Source: Pseudarthrobacter enclensis
GTDB taxonomy: Bacteria; Actinomycetota; Actinomycetes; Actinomycetales; Micrococcaceae
DNA: 64,000 nt
Assembly (NCBI RefSeq): GCF_030811655.1
Contig: NZ_JAUSRE010000013.1
Location: forward strand, 1-64,000
Reading direction: 5' to 3'
Part shown: positions 26,698 to 34,761 of the stretch, one piece after another
Numbering within the stretch: the stretch's first letter is position 1
Layout: every line of letters begins with the position of its first letter
Made by a program: the position numbers and the translations under genes
Notes under the pieces: generated by a model
The model's input: only the letters and a program-made list of their open reading frames with translations
Told to the model about the DNA's origin: nothing
Database searches by the model: none

Positions 26698-26832
26698 GTT
26701 ATTCAGACAGTCCCCTGCCAGCTTTACGGAATCTTCATTATCGGCTCGCTGATAGTCAGAGGAGCGGGTGGGTAGGAGACGGCCGCGCATTCGTGTGCCT
26801 TTGGCCGATTTGGGAACTCAGGCCGCGTGAAG

Positions 26833-26869
26833 AAGCCCCCTGCGGCAGTTCAGCTGCCAGAGGGGGCTT
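26833..26869 (-). terminator. Rho-independent terminator of the 35867-26898 operon
   Basis: AAGCCCCCT and AGGGGGCTT form a 9-bp outer stem, with an inner GGCAG/CTGCC stem and a TTCA loop. It lies 29 bases beyond the stop of the small protein gene. On the minus strand it is followed by CTTCTTCACG. It is the strongest terminator-like structure in the window and closes the second ABC-importer operon. Confidence 0.75.
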
Positions 26870-26897
26870 GCTCCGTCCTGAGTGGTCCGGACGACGT

Positions 26898-27125
26898 TTA
26901 TGTGGGCTCGTTTATTCCCCAACCGCAGTGCTTGATGACCACGTGTTCTCTACTGTCGAACACCCTGCGCCCCGAGCCAGTATCGGGGAGGACCCAAAGG
27001 GCGCCTATTTCGCTGGTCTGTACGACGGTGGCTTCATAAGGAGAATTTCCGAATTCGGCTACGGTTACACGGTCCCCGGCTTGGAAGTGCAACCAGTTCT
27101 GTCCAACGGTGTCCTGGTGGGCCAA
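26898..27125 (-). CDS. Small beta-rich protein, unknown function, copy 3
   Basis: 75 residues from a TTG at 27125 preceded by AAGAAGGGATG. It reads as WLHFQAGDRVTVAEFGNS, then YEATVVQTSEIGALWVLPDT, RRVFDSREHVVIKHC. The GD-x-V-x-V start, the ATVV strand with following acidic turn and the A/G-x-W-V/I strand match copy 1 at 2592-2840 (EGDVVAWAD, GTVVEAAPELGVAWI), so these two are likely homologues. It is the last gene before a strong terminator and trails the aldehyde dehydrogenase by about 210 bases. No function assigned. Confidence 0.55.
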   Translation of the reverse strand: MAHQDTVGQNWLHFQAGDRVTVAEFGNSPYEATVVQTSEIGALWVLPDTGSGRRVFDSREHVVIKHCGWGINEPT

Positions 27126-27337
27126 GGTTCATCATCCCTTCTTGTTTGCTCGGGCTACCTCGTTAGTCACGCCTTTGGTGCGTGGCCTTTGTGCTGTTCG
27201 CAAAGCATGCCAGTGTAGTGCCAGGCGTATTCCGAATAGGCTGCCCAAAACTTCTGAGTGAGGGCCAGCATGTGGTTCAGGGCCAAGGCGCTCGGCGATC
27301 GTTGGACGACAGGGTCTGCCTGCAGGGTTTGCATGAT

Positions 27338-28873
27338 TTAGCCCGCTCCTGTGTTGTCGACGTCGCGGAAGAACGGCTCGTGCTTTCCGGTCCTGATTTG
27401 AATGGTCTTGATTTCGGTGAACTCGTCAAAGCCAGCCTGGCCCATTTCCCTGCCATATCCGCTGTTCTTGACGCCTCCGCCGGGCAGCTGGGGTGCCCCG
27501 TCGATCGTCGTGTTGATCCATACCGTGCCGCTGCGCAGGGCGCGTCCTACGGACAGGGCCGTGTCGATGTTCTTGGACCAGATCGTGTTGGCCAGTCCGA
27601 ATTCCACGGCGTTTGCCAGGGAAATGGCTTCGTCGGTGCTGTGGAACCGGGTCACGGTGAGTACGGGTCCGAAGATCTCTTCGAGGAAGGCAGGATTCGC
27701 CGGGTCCACTTGGTCGAGAATCGTGGGGGCGACGAAGTAGCCCTGCCGCAGGTCTGCCGTGTCGAGCTGCTTTCCGCCTGTGATCACCTTTGCTCCTCGT
27801 TCCTGGGCCAGGGTGATGTAGTCCAGAACGGTCTTCAGGTGATCGGCATGGATCAAAGCTCCAATGTCGGAGTCTTCGTCCAGGGGCTGCCCTACGGCGA
27901 GCCGCTGGGCGCGCTCGACGAGAGCGGCCAGGAAGGTGTCCGCGATCTCCTCGTGGACGAGCAAGCGGGCTCCTGAGACGCAGCACTCGCCCTGGTTGAA
28001 GAAGACGCCGAACAGGACGCCTTCGACGGCTTCTTCGATGTTTGCATCTGGGAAGACGATTGTTGCTGCTTTGCCGCCCAGTTCCATGGAGAGCCGCTTG
28101 CTGTTTGTTCCGGAGGCCTCGATAATCCGCCGGCCAACATCTGTACTGCCGGTGAAGGACAGTACGTCTACGAATTCGGACTCAGCCAGCTGCTGGCCCA
28201 CCACAGAACCACGCCCGGTTACTACATTGAAGACGCCTGCGGGAACGCCGGCCTCTGTGGCTAGCTTGGCTATTTCCAGGGTTGTTCCCGAGGTGACCTC
28301 TGCTGGCTTGGCAACGGCTGTGCAGCCCGCCGCCAGGGCAAAGGGGAGTTTTTGCATCAGCAGCAGCAGCGGAAAATTCCAGGGCGTGATCATTCCGACG
28401 ACACCGGCCGGCTCGCGTGTCACAAGTCCGGTGAAGCCGGGGCCCAGGTTGGTGTGGACGTCGCCGTGCATGGTCAGTGCCAGGGCCGCAGCGTATTCGG
28501 TCAAGCCGATGCTGCCCTGGACGTCTCCTCGTGCAAGGCGAAGGGGTTTGCCTGTTTCCTCTGCCTCGATGCGGGCAAGTTTTTCGAAGTCGCGGTGCAT
28601 CAATGATGCCAGACGGTTCAGGACGCGGGAACGGTCCTGTCCGGACAGGTGGGGCCAGGTGCCCTCGTCGAAGGCGTCCCGGGCTGCCTTGATGGCTTCT
28701 TTGGTCTCTTCGGTTGTACCCGACGAGTAGCGGGCGACGACCTGGCCGGTTGCCGGGGAGTTCCGGTCCACTGTCTTTTCTCCCTGGGCGCGTTCACTTC
28801 CCCCAATGTAGTGGCCGTAGGTGCGGAGCGCAGTTTCCGTGGGTGGTGTTTGGACGTTCAGCTCGACGTTCAC
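27338..28873 (-). CDS. NAD(P)-dependent aldehyde dehydrogenase
   Basis: 511 residues from a GTG behind TAGGAGATTGAC. It has the full aldehyde dehydrogenase pattern: ITPWNFPLLLLMQKL cofactor strand, KPAEVTSGTTLEI, SFTGSTDVGRRI, the general base Glu in MELGGKAATIV, the catalytic Cys in FFNQGECCVSGAR, and EEIFGPVLTV near the C-terminus. It resembles betaine-, lact- or glyceraldehyde dehydrogenases. In the operon it follows an aldo/keto reductase and a Gfo/Idh enzyme behind a sugar importer, so it probably oxidises an aldehyde cleaved or derived from the imported compound. The exact substrate is unknown. Confidence 0.9.
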   Translation of the reverse strand: MNVELNVQTPPTETALRTYGHYIGGSERAQGEKTVDRNSPATGQVVARYSSGTTEETKEAIKAARDAFDEGTWPHLSGQDRSRVLNRLASLMHRDFEKLARIEAEETGKPLRLARGDVQGSIGLTEYAAALALTMHGDVHTNLGPGFTGLVTREPAGVVGMITPWNFPLLLLMQKLPFALAAGCTAVAKPAEVTSGTTLEIAKLATEAGVPAGVFNVVTGRGSVVGQQLAESEFVDVLSFTGSTDVGRRIIEASGTNSKRLSMELGGKAATIVFPDANIEEAVEGVLFGVFFNQGECCVSGARLLVHEEIADTFLAALVERAQRLAVGQPLDEDSDIGALIHADHLKTVLDYITLAQERGAKVITGGKQLDTADLRQGYFVAPTILDQVDPANPAFLEEIFGPVLTVTRFHSTDEAISLANAVEFGLANTIWSKNIDTALSVGRALRSGTVWINTTIDGAPQLPGGGVKNSGYGREMGQAGFDEFTEIKTIQIRTGKHEPFFRDVDNTGAG

Positions 28874-28933
28874 GTCAATCTCCTATCGATGATGGTGCGT
28901 GGCCTAGCAGGTGTTTTTGTTCTTGGCCGAGGC

Positions 28934-29959
28934 TTAGTCGGAGCCTGCGGGTATTGGGGCATCCGGCCTAAGCAGCCCGTCCTGGCGTAGGTCTTGCCAG
29001 AGTTGCTCGGGGATGCGAAGTTCCAGGAATGCGGCGCTGTTTTGTTGTTGCTCTGGAGTGCGCGAGCCTAGACAGATGCTTGTTACGGCAGGGTGGGAAG
29101 CGGCGAATTGAAGGGCGGCCGCGGGAAGCGGGACGTCGTGCCGTTGGCAGATGGCCTCGATACGCCCGGCGCGGTCCATGACGTCCTCGGGGGCCGGACC
29201 GTAGTTGAATTTTGCCCCTTCCCTCGGTCCGGTGGCGAGTATGCCACTGTTGTACACACCGCCGAGCACGACACCGATGCCTCTGCTTTCGCAGGTGGGC
29301 AGCAAATCGTCGAGGGGTTCCTGCTCCAGGAGCGTGTAACGGCCGGCGAGCAGCACGCAGTCTGAATCCGTTTCCTTGACTGCGGCAAGACAAACGTCAG
29401 CCTCGTTCACGCCAAAGCCAATGGCCGTGACGACTCCCTCGTCCCGGAGTTTGACCAGGGCGGGAAAGCCTTCATCGACTGCCTGGCGGAACATCTGCGG
29501 TTGTTTGCTGCCATGGGTGTAGCGATCGACGTCGTGCATGTAAACGATGTCGAGATGGTCGGTGAGCAGCCTTTTTAGGCTGTCCTCGACCGAGCGCATG
29601 ATGCCGTCGTACGAGTAATCAAAGGCGGCGGCAAAGGGTGCAGAATCCTTCCATAGGCCCGAGTCGATGGTCGCCGGGTCCGCAGGTGTCAGGACTCTGC
29701 CGGCTTTTGTCGACAGGACGTAATCTGCTCTGGTGCGTCCTTGCAGGGCACGGCCCAGCCGCAGTTCACTAAGCCCGTGGCCATACAGCGGCGCGGTGTC
29801 AAAAGTCCTCAGTCCCAAGTCCCATGCCTGGTCAACGAGCTCCACGGCTGCGGCATCGCTGATGGGCCGCATGAAATTTCCGATGAGGGTGGCGCCGAAG
29901 GACATCGTGCTCAGGTCTAGGGGTGTTCGCCCCAGGGGACGTTTGTGCTGTGCCCGCAT
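28934..29959 (-). CDS. Aldo/keto reductase, D-threo-aldose 1-dehydrogenase/L-fucose dehydrogenase group
   Basis: 341 residues from an ATG behind AGGAGACCCGAG. Features are TFDTAPLYGHGLSELRLGRAL (catalytic D and Y), STKAGRVL (K), VYMHDVDRY (H), and a C-terminal LGSRTPEQQQNSAAF. This pattern is that of the aldose-dehydrogenase / pyridoxal 4-dehydrogenase branch, which oxidises a sugar lactol to the lactone with NAD(P). Placed directly after the Gfo/Idh gene (11 bases) and before the aldehyde dehydrogenase in the importer operon, it probably acts on the incoming sugar. Confidence 0.82.
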   Translation of the reverse strand: MRAQHKRPLGRTPLDLSTMSFGATLIGNFMRPISDAAAVELVDQAWDLGLRTFDTAPLYGHGLSELRLGRALQGRTRADYVLSTKAGRVLTPADPATIDSGLWKDSAPFAAAFDYSYDGIMRSVEDSLKRLLTDHLDIVYMHDVDRYTHGSKQPQMFRQAVDEGFPALVKLRDEGVVTAIGFGVNEADVCLAAVKETDSDCVLLAGRYTLLEQEPLDDLLPTCESRGIGVVLGGVYNSGILATGPREGAKFNYGPAPEDVMDRAGRIEAICQRHDVPLPAAALQFAASHPAVTSICLGSRTPEQQQNSAAFLELRIPEQLWQDLRQDGLLRPDAPIPAGSD

Positions 29960-29969
29960 CTCGGGTCTC

Positions 29970-31082
29970 CTATGCCCTCTGGCCTACGACTGCCGCGCCT
30001 TCGGTGGCGGCAGTGCTGGAATAGCGGGGCTGGACGGGCTTGCCCAGGCGGGCTGACTCGTAGATCGCGGCAATGATCTCCAGCGACTTGAGTGCCTCTT
30101 CGCCGGTGACAGCAGGCTCGCTGTCATTGAGGACTGCGGATACGAAGTCGGCGACCTGCAGCCGGTGAAAAGGCATGAGTTCGGCGTTGATCTGAGCGAT
30201 CGGGATATTGGTGCCGAGGCCCTTGTCGAAAAGGTCAACGTGGTCCGCCTCGCCCGGGATGGCCCAGAGATCACAAACGCCCTCCGCTCCTTCGGGGAAT
30301 TCGCTGACACTGGCGGATGCCCCACGGGAGCCAATAACGTGAACGCGGGCTCCGAGGCTGGGGTCGGCCCCGGTGGTCGCGGTGACCGTGGCGACGGCGC
30401 CGGAGGCGAAACTGAGGGTGGCCACGGCGACGTCTTCGACTTCAATTTCATCTTTGAACACCAGGGTGCGGATCTGTGCACTTGCCTCGATAACGTCACC
30501 CATGTACCACTGAAGCAGGTCGATGTAGTGGATGCCCTGCGTCATCAGGACTCCGCCGCCGTCCGTTTCCCACGTCCCACGCCACGCCGCCGAGCCGTAG
30601 TATGCCGAATCCCGGTGGAGCAGGATCGAGCAGCTTCCGAGAATCGGCTGGCCGATCCGCCCGTCGTCAATGGCGTCCCGGAGCTTCTGGGCTGCAGGCC
30701 AGAAACGCCGCTGGAACAGCACGCCCAGCTTCACCCCGGCTTCCTTGGCCGCCGCCGTCATTCGCCGGGCAGAATCTGACGAGATCGCGATGGGCTTCTC
30801 ACAAAGAATGTGCACGCCCCTTTGCGCTGCTTCGACCACGACCTGTTCGTGGGTGGGGTGGGGGGTGCAGACGCTGATGATGTCGATATCCAGATCCAGA
30901 AGACCTGCGACGCTGCCGGCCGCGTGCGGGATATTCCGCTCTGCGGCGAACTGTTCGGCCCGGCCAAGGTCAACGTCGCAGACTCCAACGACTTCGACAT
31001 CGCTCACCGAGTTGTATGCCTGGAAATGGTTGTCCGCGATGTTGCCGCAGCCGGCGATACCGATACGTAGCTTCTTGCTCAT
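29970..31082 (-). CDS. Gfo/Idh/MocA family sugar oxidoreductase
   Basis: 370 residues from an ATG behind AAGGAGTAAACCAC. The nucleotide-binding start is RIGIAGCGNIADNHF, EKP is in HILCEKPIAISS, and GGGVLMTQGIHYIDLLQW carries the catalytic-type histidine. A pattern RIGQPILGSCSILLHRDSAYY precedes it. It oxidises (or reduces) a hydroxyl of a pyranose or related ring. It follows the second ABC importer, 120 bases after the last permease. Members of this family include 3-dehydrogenases of glycosides and levoglucosan; which one applies here cannot be decided from sequence. Confidence 0.82.
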   Translation of the reverse strand: MSKKLRIGIAGCGNIADNHFQAYNSVSDVEVVGVCDVDLGRAEQFAAERNIPHAAGSVAGLLDLDIDIISVCTPHPTHEQVVVEAAQRGVHILCEKPIAISSDSARRMTAAAKEAGVKLGVLFQRRFWPAAQKLRDAIDDGRIGQPILGSCSILLHRDSAYYGSAAWRGTWETDGGGVLMTQGIHYIDLLQWYMGDVIEASAQIRTLVFKDEIEVEDVAVATLSFASGAVATVTATTGADPSLGARVHVIGSRGASASVSEFPEGAEGVCDLWAIPGEADHVDLFDKGLGTNIPIAQINAELMPFHRLQVADFVSAVLNDSEPAVTGEEALKSLEIIAAIYESARLGKPVQPRYSSTAATEGAAVVGQRA

Positions 31083-31202
31083 GTGGTTTACTCCTTCAGG
31101 CTTTGACGCCTGGTTGTGATGGGTTGCCTGCAGATCGGTCGGCCGTTGCAGATAGGGTTCCGTTGTTCGGCTGCTTTTGAAGCAGCGACAGATTCCTCCT
31201 GG

Positions 31203-32210
31203 CTAAGCCACTGCCGTCCCGCGTCTGCGGTCTACGGTGGCCGCAATGGCAAGAATTACGATGAGGCCGTACAGGATGGGCTGATACGCCGAGTCGACGC
31301 CAACGAGGTCAAGTCCGACCCTCAGGAGGGCGATGACGAGGGAGCCGAGCAGGATCCTGCCGATTCCTCCAACGCCGCCTGAGATGGAAACCCCTCCAAC
31401 GATGACGGCAGCAATGCTGGGCAGCAGCAGCGAATCCGAGGTGGTTGCTCCGGCCGATTGAAGTTGGGCCACTTGGAAGACGGCGGTGAGGCCGGAGAAG
31501 GCGCCTGACAGTGCAAAGATCAGGACAACAACCCGGGTGGTGCGAATGCCGCTGAAGGCTGCTGCCCGCTCGTTGAAGCCGACGGCACGAATGCGCCGGC
31601 CCAGGGGAAATACCTTCATGACCGCCATCAGCACTCCCGTGAGCAGCAGGACAATGAGGAATGAAATCGGGACCCCGTACAGACGGAAGGAGATCCATTC
31701 GACATTGCCGTATCCGCTGGTGACGAGGATGGAGTCCGCGCCGGAGAGCCACAGCGCGAGTCCGGCGAAGACACCGAGGAACCCCAGTGTCACGATGAAC
31801 GACGGGAGCTGGGTGCCGACATGGATGATGCCAATGATGAGGCCAAGAAGCGTTGACACGATCAGGACTGCCGGGACGGCCCCCGCACCCATAGTGTCCA
31901 GCATTTTGGCCAGCAGGACGCCCGCGAGGCTTGCAAGGCCGGCGTTGGCCAGAGTGATGCGTCCGGTCAGAACGATAAGTCCCTGCGCGATAGCCAGCAG
32001 TACCAGCGGCGCGGATTGCTCCAGGAGGGACATGAGGCTGGGGAACCTCAGAAAGGAGCTGTCGTATGCGCTGACGATAATGACCAGGACGATGAGCACC
32101 AGCACCGGAGCCAAGCCCAGATGATGCAGTTGCTTCAGCTTGCTGGTCGCCGGCGCGGAGGATGTTGCCTGTGGCGTCGTGCCAGTGGCCATGGAATGCT
32201 GTCCAGTCAT
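31203..32210 (-). CDS. Sugar ABC importer permease (RbsC type), second of two
   Basis: 335 residues with about ten membrane segments. It has the CUT2 permease pattern LIVLTGRITLANAGLASLAGVLL near the first third, a cytoplasmic coupling loop (RAAAFSGIRTTRVV) and VIVGGVSISGGVGGIGRILLGSL near the end. It starts 2 bases after the ATPase stop. With the other permease gene at 33727-34761 it would make a heterodimeric channel, an arrangement found in autoinducer-2- and erythritol/rhamnose-type systems but less common than a homodimer. Confidence 0.87.
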   Translation of the reverse strand: MTGQHSMATGTTPQATSSAPATSKLKQLHHLGLAPVLVLIVLVIIVSAYDSSFLRFPSLMSLLEQSAPLVLLAIAQGLIVLTGRITLANAGLASLAGVLLAKMLDTMGAGAVPAVLIVSTLLGLIIGIIHVGTQLPSFIVTLGFLGVFAGLALWLSGADSILVTSGYGNVEWISFRLYGVPISFLIVLLLTGVLMAVMKVFPLGRRIRAVGFNERAAAFSGIRTTRVVVLIFALSGAFSGLTAVFQVAQLQSAGATTSDSLLLPSIAAVIVGGVSISGGVGGIGRILLGSLVIALLRVGLDLVGVDSAYQPILYGLIVILAIAATVDRRRGTAVA

Positions 32211-32212
32211 GG

Positions 32213-33730
32213 TTAGACCATCTTTTCGAGAACATCGGTACGGTGGGGCCGGTTTCCTGGCGTACTCGCCATCTCGCCGGTGATGCGGCCGTCTTTCATC
32301 GTCAGAACACGGTGGCTCATCGATATTCCCTCTTCAAGAGTGTCTGCGATGAGCAGGACGGCGAGCCCCTTGGCCGCCAGGTCCCTTATCAGTGCATAGA
32401 CGTCGGCTTTTGCCCCTACGTCGAGGCCGCGGGTGGGGGTGTCCAGTATCAGGAGCTTGAGCTCTGGATCCAAAAGCCATTTGGCCAGGACCACCTTTTG
32501 CTGGTTGCCACCTGACAAGTTCCGGATGGGAGTTTCAGCAGAGGGTGTCTTGACGCGCAGGGTCTCGATCCAGCTCTTGATGGTCTTCTTTTCGAGAGCC
32601 GGATTGAGGAACGGGCCGCTGCTGACACGGTCGGGGTGGGCCAGGGTCAGATTTTCCCCGACGCTCATCGCCAGCACCGCACCATCCACCTTGCGTTCGG
32701 AAGGTATGTAGCCCACGCCTTTGCTGACCGCGTCTGCTGGGGTTCGGGGCTCCAGCGGTTTGCCATCGAGGCGGACCGTACCTCCGGTAGTGGGGATGGC
32801 GCCGAAAATGGCCCTGCCGATGTCTTCGCGGCCACTTTCCTGTACACCCATCAGACTGACGACCTCACCTTGCGCGATGGTGAACGACACGTTATGGAAG
32901 GACCTGCCGGAGAGGTTGATGACCTCCAGACGTACCTCCGGCCGGGCCTCGAGCTGCCGGGATTCGTGGTAGTACCCGGCGTGGTGTTCACGTCCAACCA
33001 TCATCGAGAACATTTCGTCCATGGTCACCTCGCTAGGGACGCACTCCCCTACAACTTCTCCATCGCGCATCACGTAAACCCGGTCGCAGATTTCCAGGAC
33101 TTCCTCCAGGCGGTGTGAGACAAACACGACGCTGGCGCGTTTGCGCAGTTCCCGGACGATCCGGAAAAGCGTCTGGATTTCCTCATGTTCAAGCACGGAT
33201 GTGGGCTCGTCGAGGAGGATGACCGGGTCATGGCTGCCGCGCTGACCGGAGGCCAACGCTTTTGCGACCTCGACCATTTGCCGCTTTGCGAACGACAGCT
33301 GATGGGTGGGTGCCTCGGCTTTCAAGCCTCCTCCCACGATGTCGAGGTATTCCTGTGCACGTTCATTGAGCTTGGACCAGTGGTAGATCCCGTGTTGGAC
33401 GGTTTCGCCTTCATTGCCGAGCAGAACGTTTTCCCCGACGGTGATGTTTTCCAGCAGGGATTGCTCCTGGAAGACCATGGCGATACCGCGCCGGTTGGCT
33501 TCGGTGACGCCGCGCAGGACCACTTCTGAGTTTTGTGCCAGCATCGTTCCACTGTCGGGACGCTGTATGCCGGTGAGGATCTTCAGCAGGGTGGATTTGC
33601 CGGCGCCGTTTTCTCCGATCAGCCCGACAACTTCGTGCTGCCTGACCTCCAGCGATACGTCTTTGAGTGCCCGGACGCCGGGAAATGATTTGGATACCTG
33701 GCGCAGTTCCAGGGCGGGAGCGCTGTTCAC
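32213..33730 (-). CDS. Sugar ABC importer ATPase (RbsA/XylG type)
   Basis: 505 residues if translation starts at the GTG at 33730, which overlaps the permease stop as GTGA; an ATG at 33763 is possible but has no ribosome site. Two ATPase halves are present. The first has Walker [10 protein letters not shown], degenerate signature LSFAKRQMVEVAKAL and Walker B VILLDEPTSVL. The second has degenerate Walker A GVQESGREDIG, signature [16 protein letters not shown] and Walker B LLILDTPTRGLD. In the second half the usual catalytic glutamate is replaced by threonine, so probably only one site hydrolyses ATP. Confidence 0.87.
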   Translation of the reverse strand: MNSAPALELRQVSKSFPGVRALKDVSLEVRQHEVVGLIGENGAGKSTLLKILTGIQRPDSGTMLAQNSEVVLRGVTEANRRGIAMVFQEQSLLENITVGENVLLGNEGETVQHGIYHWSKLNERAQEYLDIVGGGLKAEAPTHQLSFAKRQMVEVAKALASGQRGSHDPVILLDEPTSVLEHEEIQTLFRIVRELRKRASVVFVSHRLEEVLEICDRVYVMRDGEVVGECVPSEVTMDEMFSMMVGREHHAGYYHESRQLEARPEVRLEVINLSGRSFHNVSFTIAQGEVVSLMGVQESGREDIGRAIFGAIPTTGGTVRLDGKPLEPRTPADAVSKGVGYIPSERKVDGAVLAMSVGENLTLAHPDRVSSGPFLNPALEKKTIKSWIETLRVKTPSAETPIRNLSGGNQQKVVLAKWLLDPELKLLILDTPTRGLDVGAKADVYALIRDLAAKGLAVLLIADTLEEGISMSHRVLTMKDGRITGEMASTPGNRPHRTDVLEKMV

Positions 33731-34761
33731 TTGACGACTCGCAATCTCTGTCGGGACCGCCATAGGGCGACGGTGGCAGCGACGAGGACCACAACGCCCT
33801 GGACTGCCTGCTGGATGTAGGAGCTGACTCCGCCAAGGACCATGGCGTTGGCGATGGCAACGATGACGATGACACCGACGACGGAGTGTGCGACACCTCC
33901 GCGGCCACCGGTCAGGAGGGTTCCGCCGATGACGATTCCAGCGATTGTCGTGAAGAGGAGGCTGCCGCCGATGCCGACATCGCCGACTCCGGTCCTGGTT
34001 GTGGCCATCACGGCGGCAAGACCGGCGGCGGCGCCGGCGACAACGAAGGACAGCGTCCTGTACTTCCTGACGGGGATGCCGGAGAGCAAAGCGGTTTCTT
34101 CGCTGCCACCGATGACGTAGGCGTAGCGCCCGAACCGGGTCCTTGTCTGGACGAACCAGCCGATGGCAACGACCAGGACGGCCAGCCAGACGACGCCGGC
34201 CACGCCGGCCACTGATCCGTTGGCGAGGTCGCGGACTCCGTTATCAAGGACACGGGGAGGTTTACCGCCGAAGAGAAGCAGGCCGATCCCGAGCCCGATC
34301 TGCCAGGTGCCGATCGTGACGATAAAGGACGGTACCCGGAGGATCGAGACGGAAAGCCCGGCGAGGAGCCCCAGAGCCGCGCCCACGGCGCAACCGGCGG
34401 GGATGACCCATAGTCCCAGGCTCAGAGTGTTGCGGTCATTGGCCAGCAGAAGCGCGCTGCTGAGGGACGCCGCAGCCATGACTCCAGCTACGGACAGGTC
34501 AATCCCGCCCATCAAGATGACGAATGTCAGCCCGACGGCAACGACGACCGGGACTGCGCTTTGTTCCGCCAAGGCCCGGATGTTGTTGCCGGACAGAAAT
34601 GACGGGTTCACAAACAACATCACCAGCACGATCATGAGAAGTACGATCAGCGCGGCAAACGGCACCTTGTCTGAATACGCAGCCATCCAGCCCGCGGGGC
34701 TTTTCTTCGTTTGCTTCGGGGCCGGTTGTGTCGGCCGTTCAGTGGAAAGCTTTCCGCTCAT
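33727..34761 (-). CDS. Sugar ABC importer permease (RbsC type), first of two
   Basis: 344 residues with a short basic N-terminal tail (TKKSPAGWMAAYSDK) and about ten membrane segments. It carries LTFVILMGGIDLSVAGVMAA, the RKYRTLSFVVAGAAAGLAAV loop region and IVIGGTLLTGGRGGVAHSVV. The start ATG overlaps the binding-protein stop (ATGA), and its own stop overlaps the ATPase start. The compact overlaps show one translationally coupled operon from 35867. Confidence 0.88.
   Translation of the reverse strand: MSGKLSTERPTQPAPKQTKKSPAGWMAAYSDKVPFAALIVLLMIVLVMLFVNPSFLSGNNIRALAEQSAVPVVVAVGLTFVILMGGIDLSVAGVMAAASLSSALLLANDRNTLSLGLWVIPAGCAVGAALGLLAGLSVSILRVPSFIVTIGTWQIGLGIGLLLFGGKPPRVLDNGVRDLANGSVAGVAGVVWLAVLVVAIGWFVQTRTRFGRYAYVIGGSEETALLSGIPVRKYRTLSFVVAGAAAGLAAVMATTRTGVGDVGIGGSLLFTTIAGIVIGGTLLTGGRGGVAHSVVGVIVIVAIANAMVLGGVSSYIQQAVQGVVVLVAATVALWRSRQRLRVVK

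Larger units (their letters stand above)
21357..26714 (-). mobile_element. IS256-family element, interrupted by IS30 (with IS3 inside) and by IS110
   Basis: Outer ends are GGGACTGTCCGATTTTCGG at 21357 and the inverted partner ending CAGACAGTCCC at 26714. They are flanked by the 8-bp direct repeat CTGCCAGC (21349-21356 and 26715-26722), the usual IS256 target duplication. The element matches the intact copy at 48666-50026 almost base for base wherever both are present. It has been opened twice: by an IS30 element in the transposase gene and by an IS110 element between its left terminal repeat and the gene. Removing the insertions restores a copy of about 1.36 kb. Confidence 0.9.
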
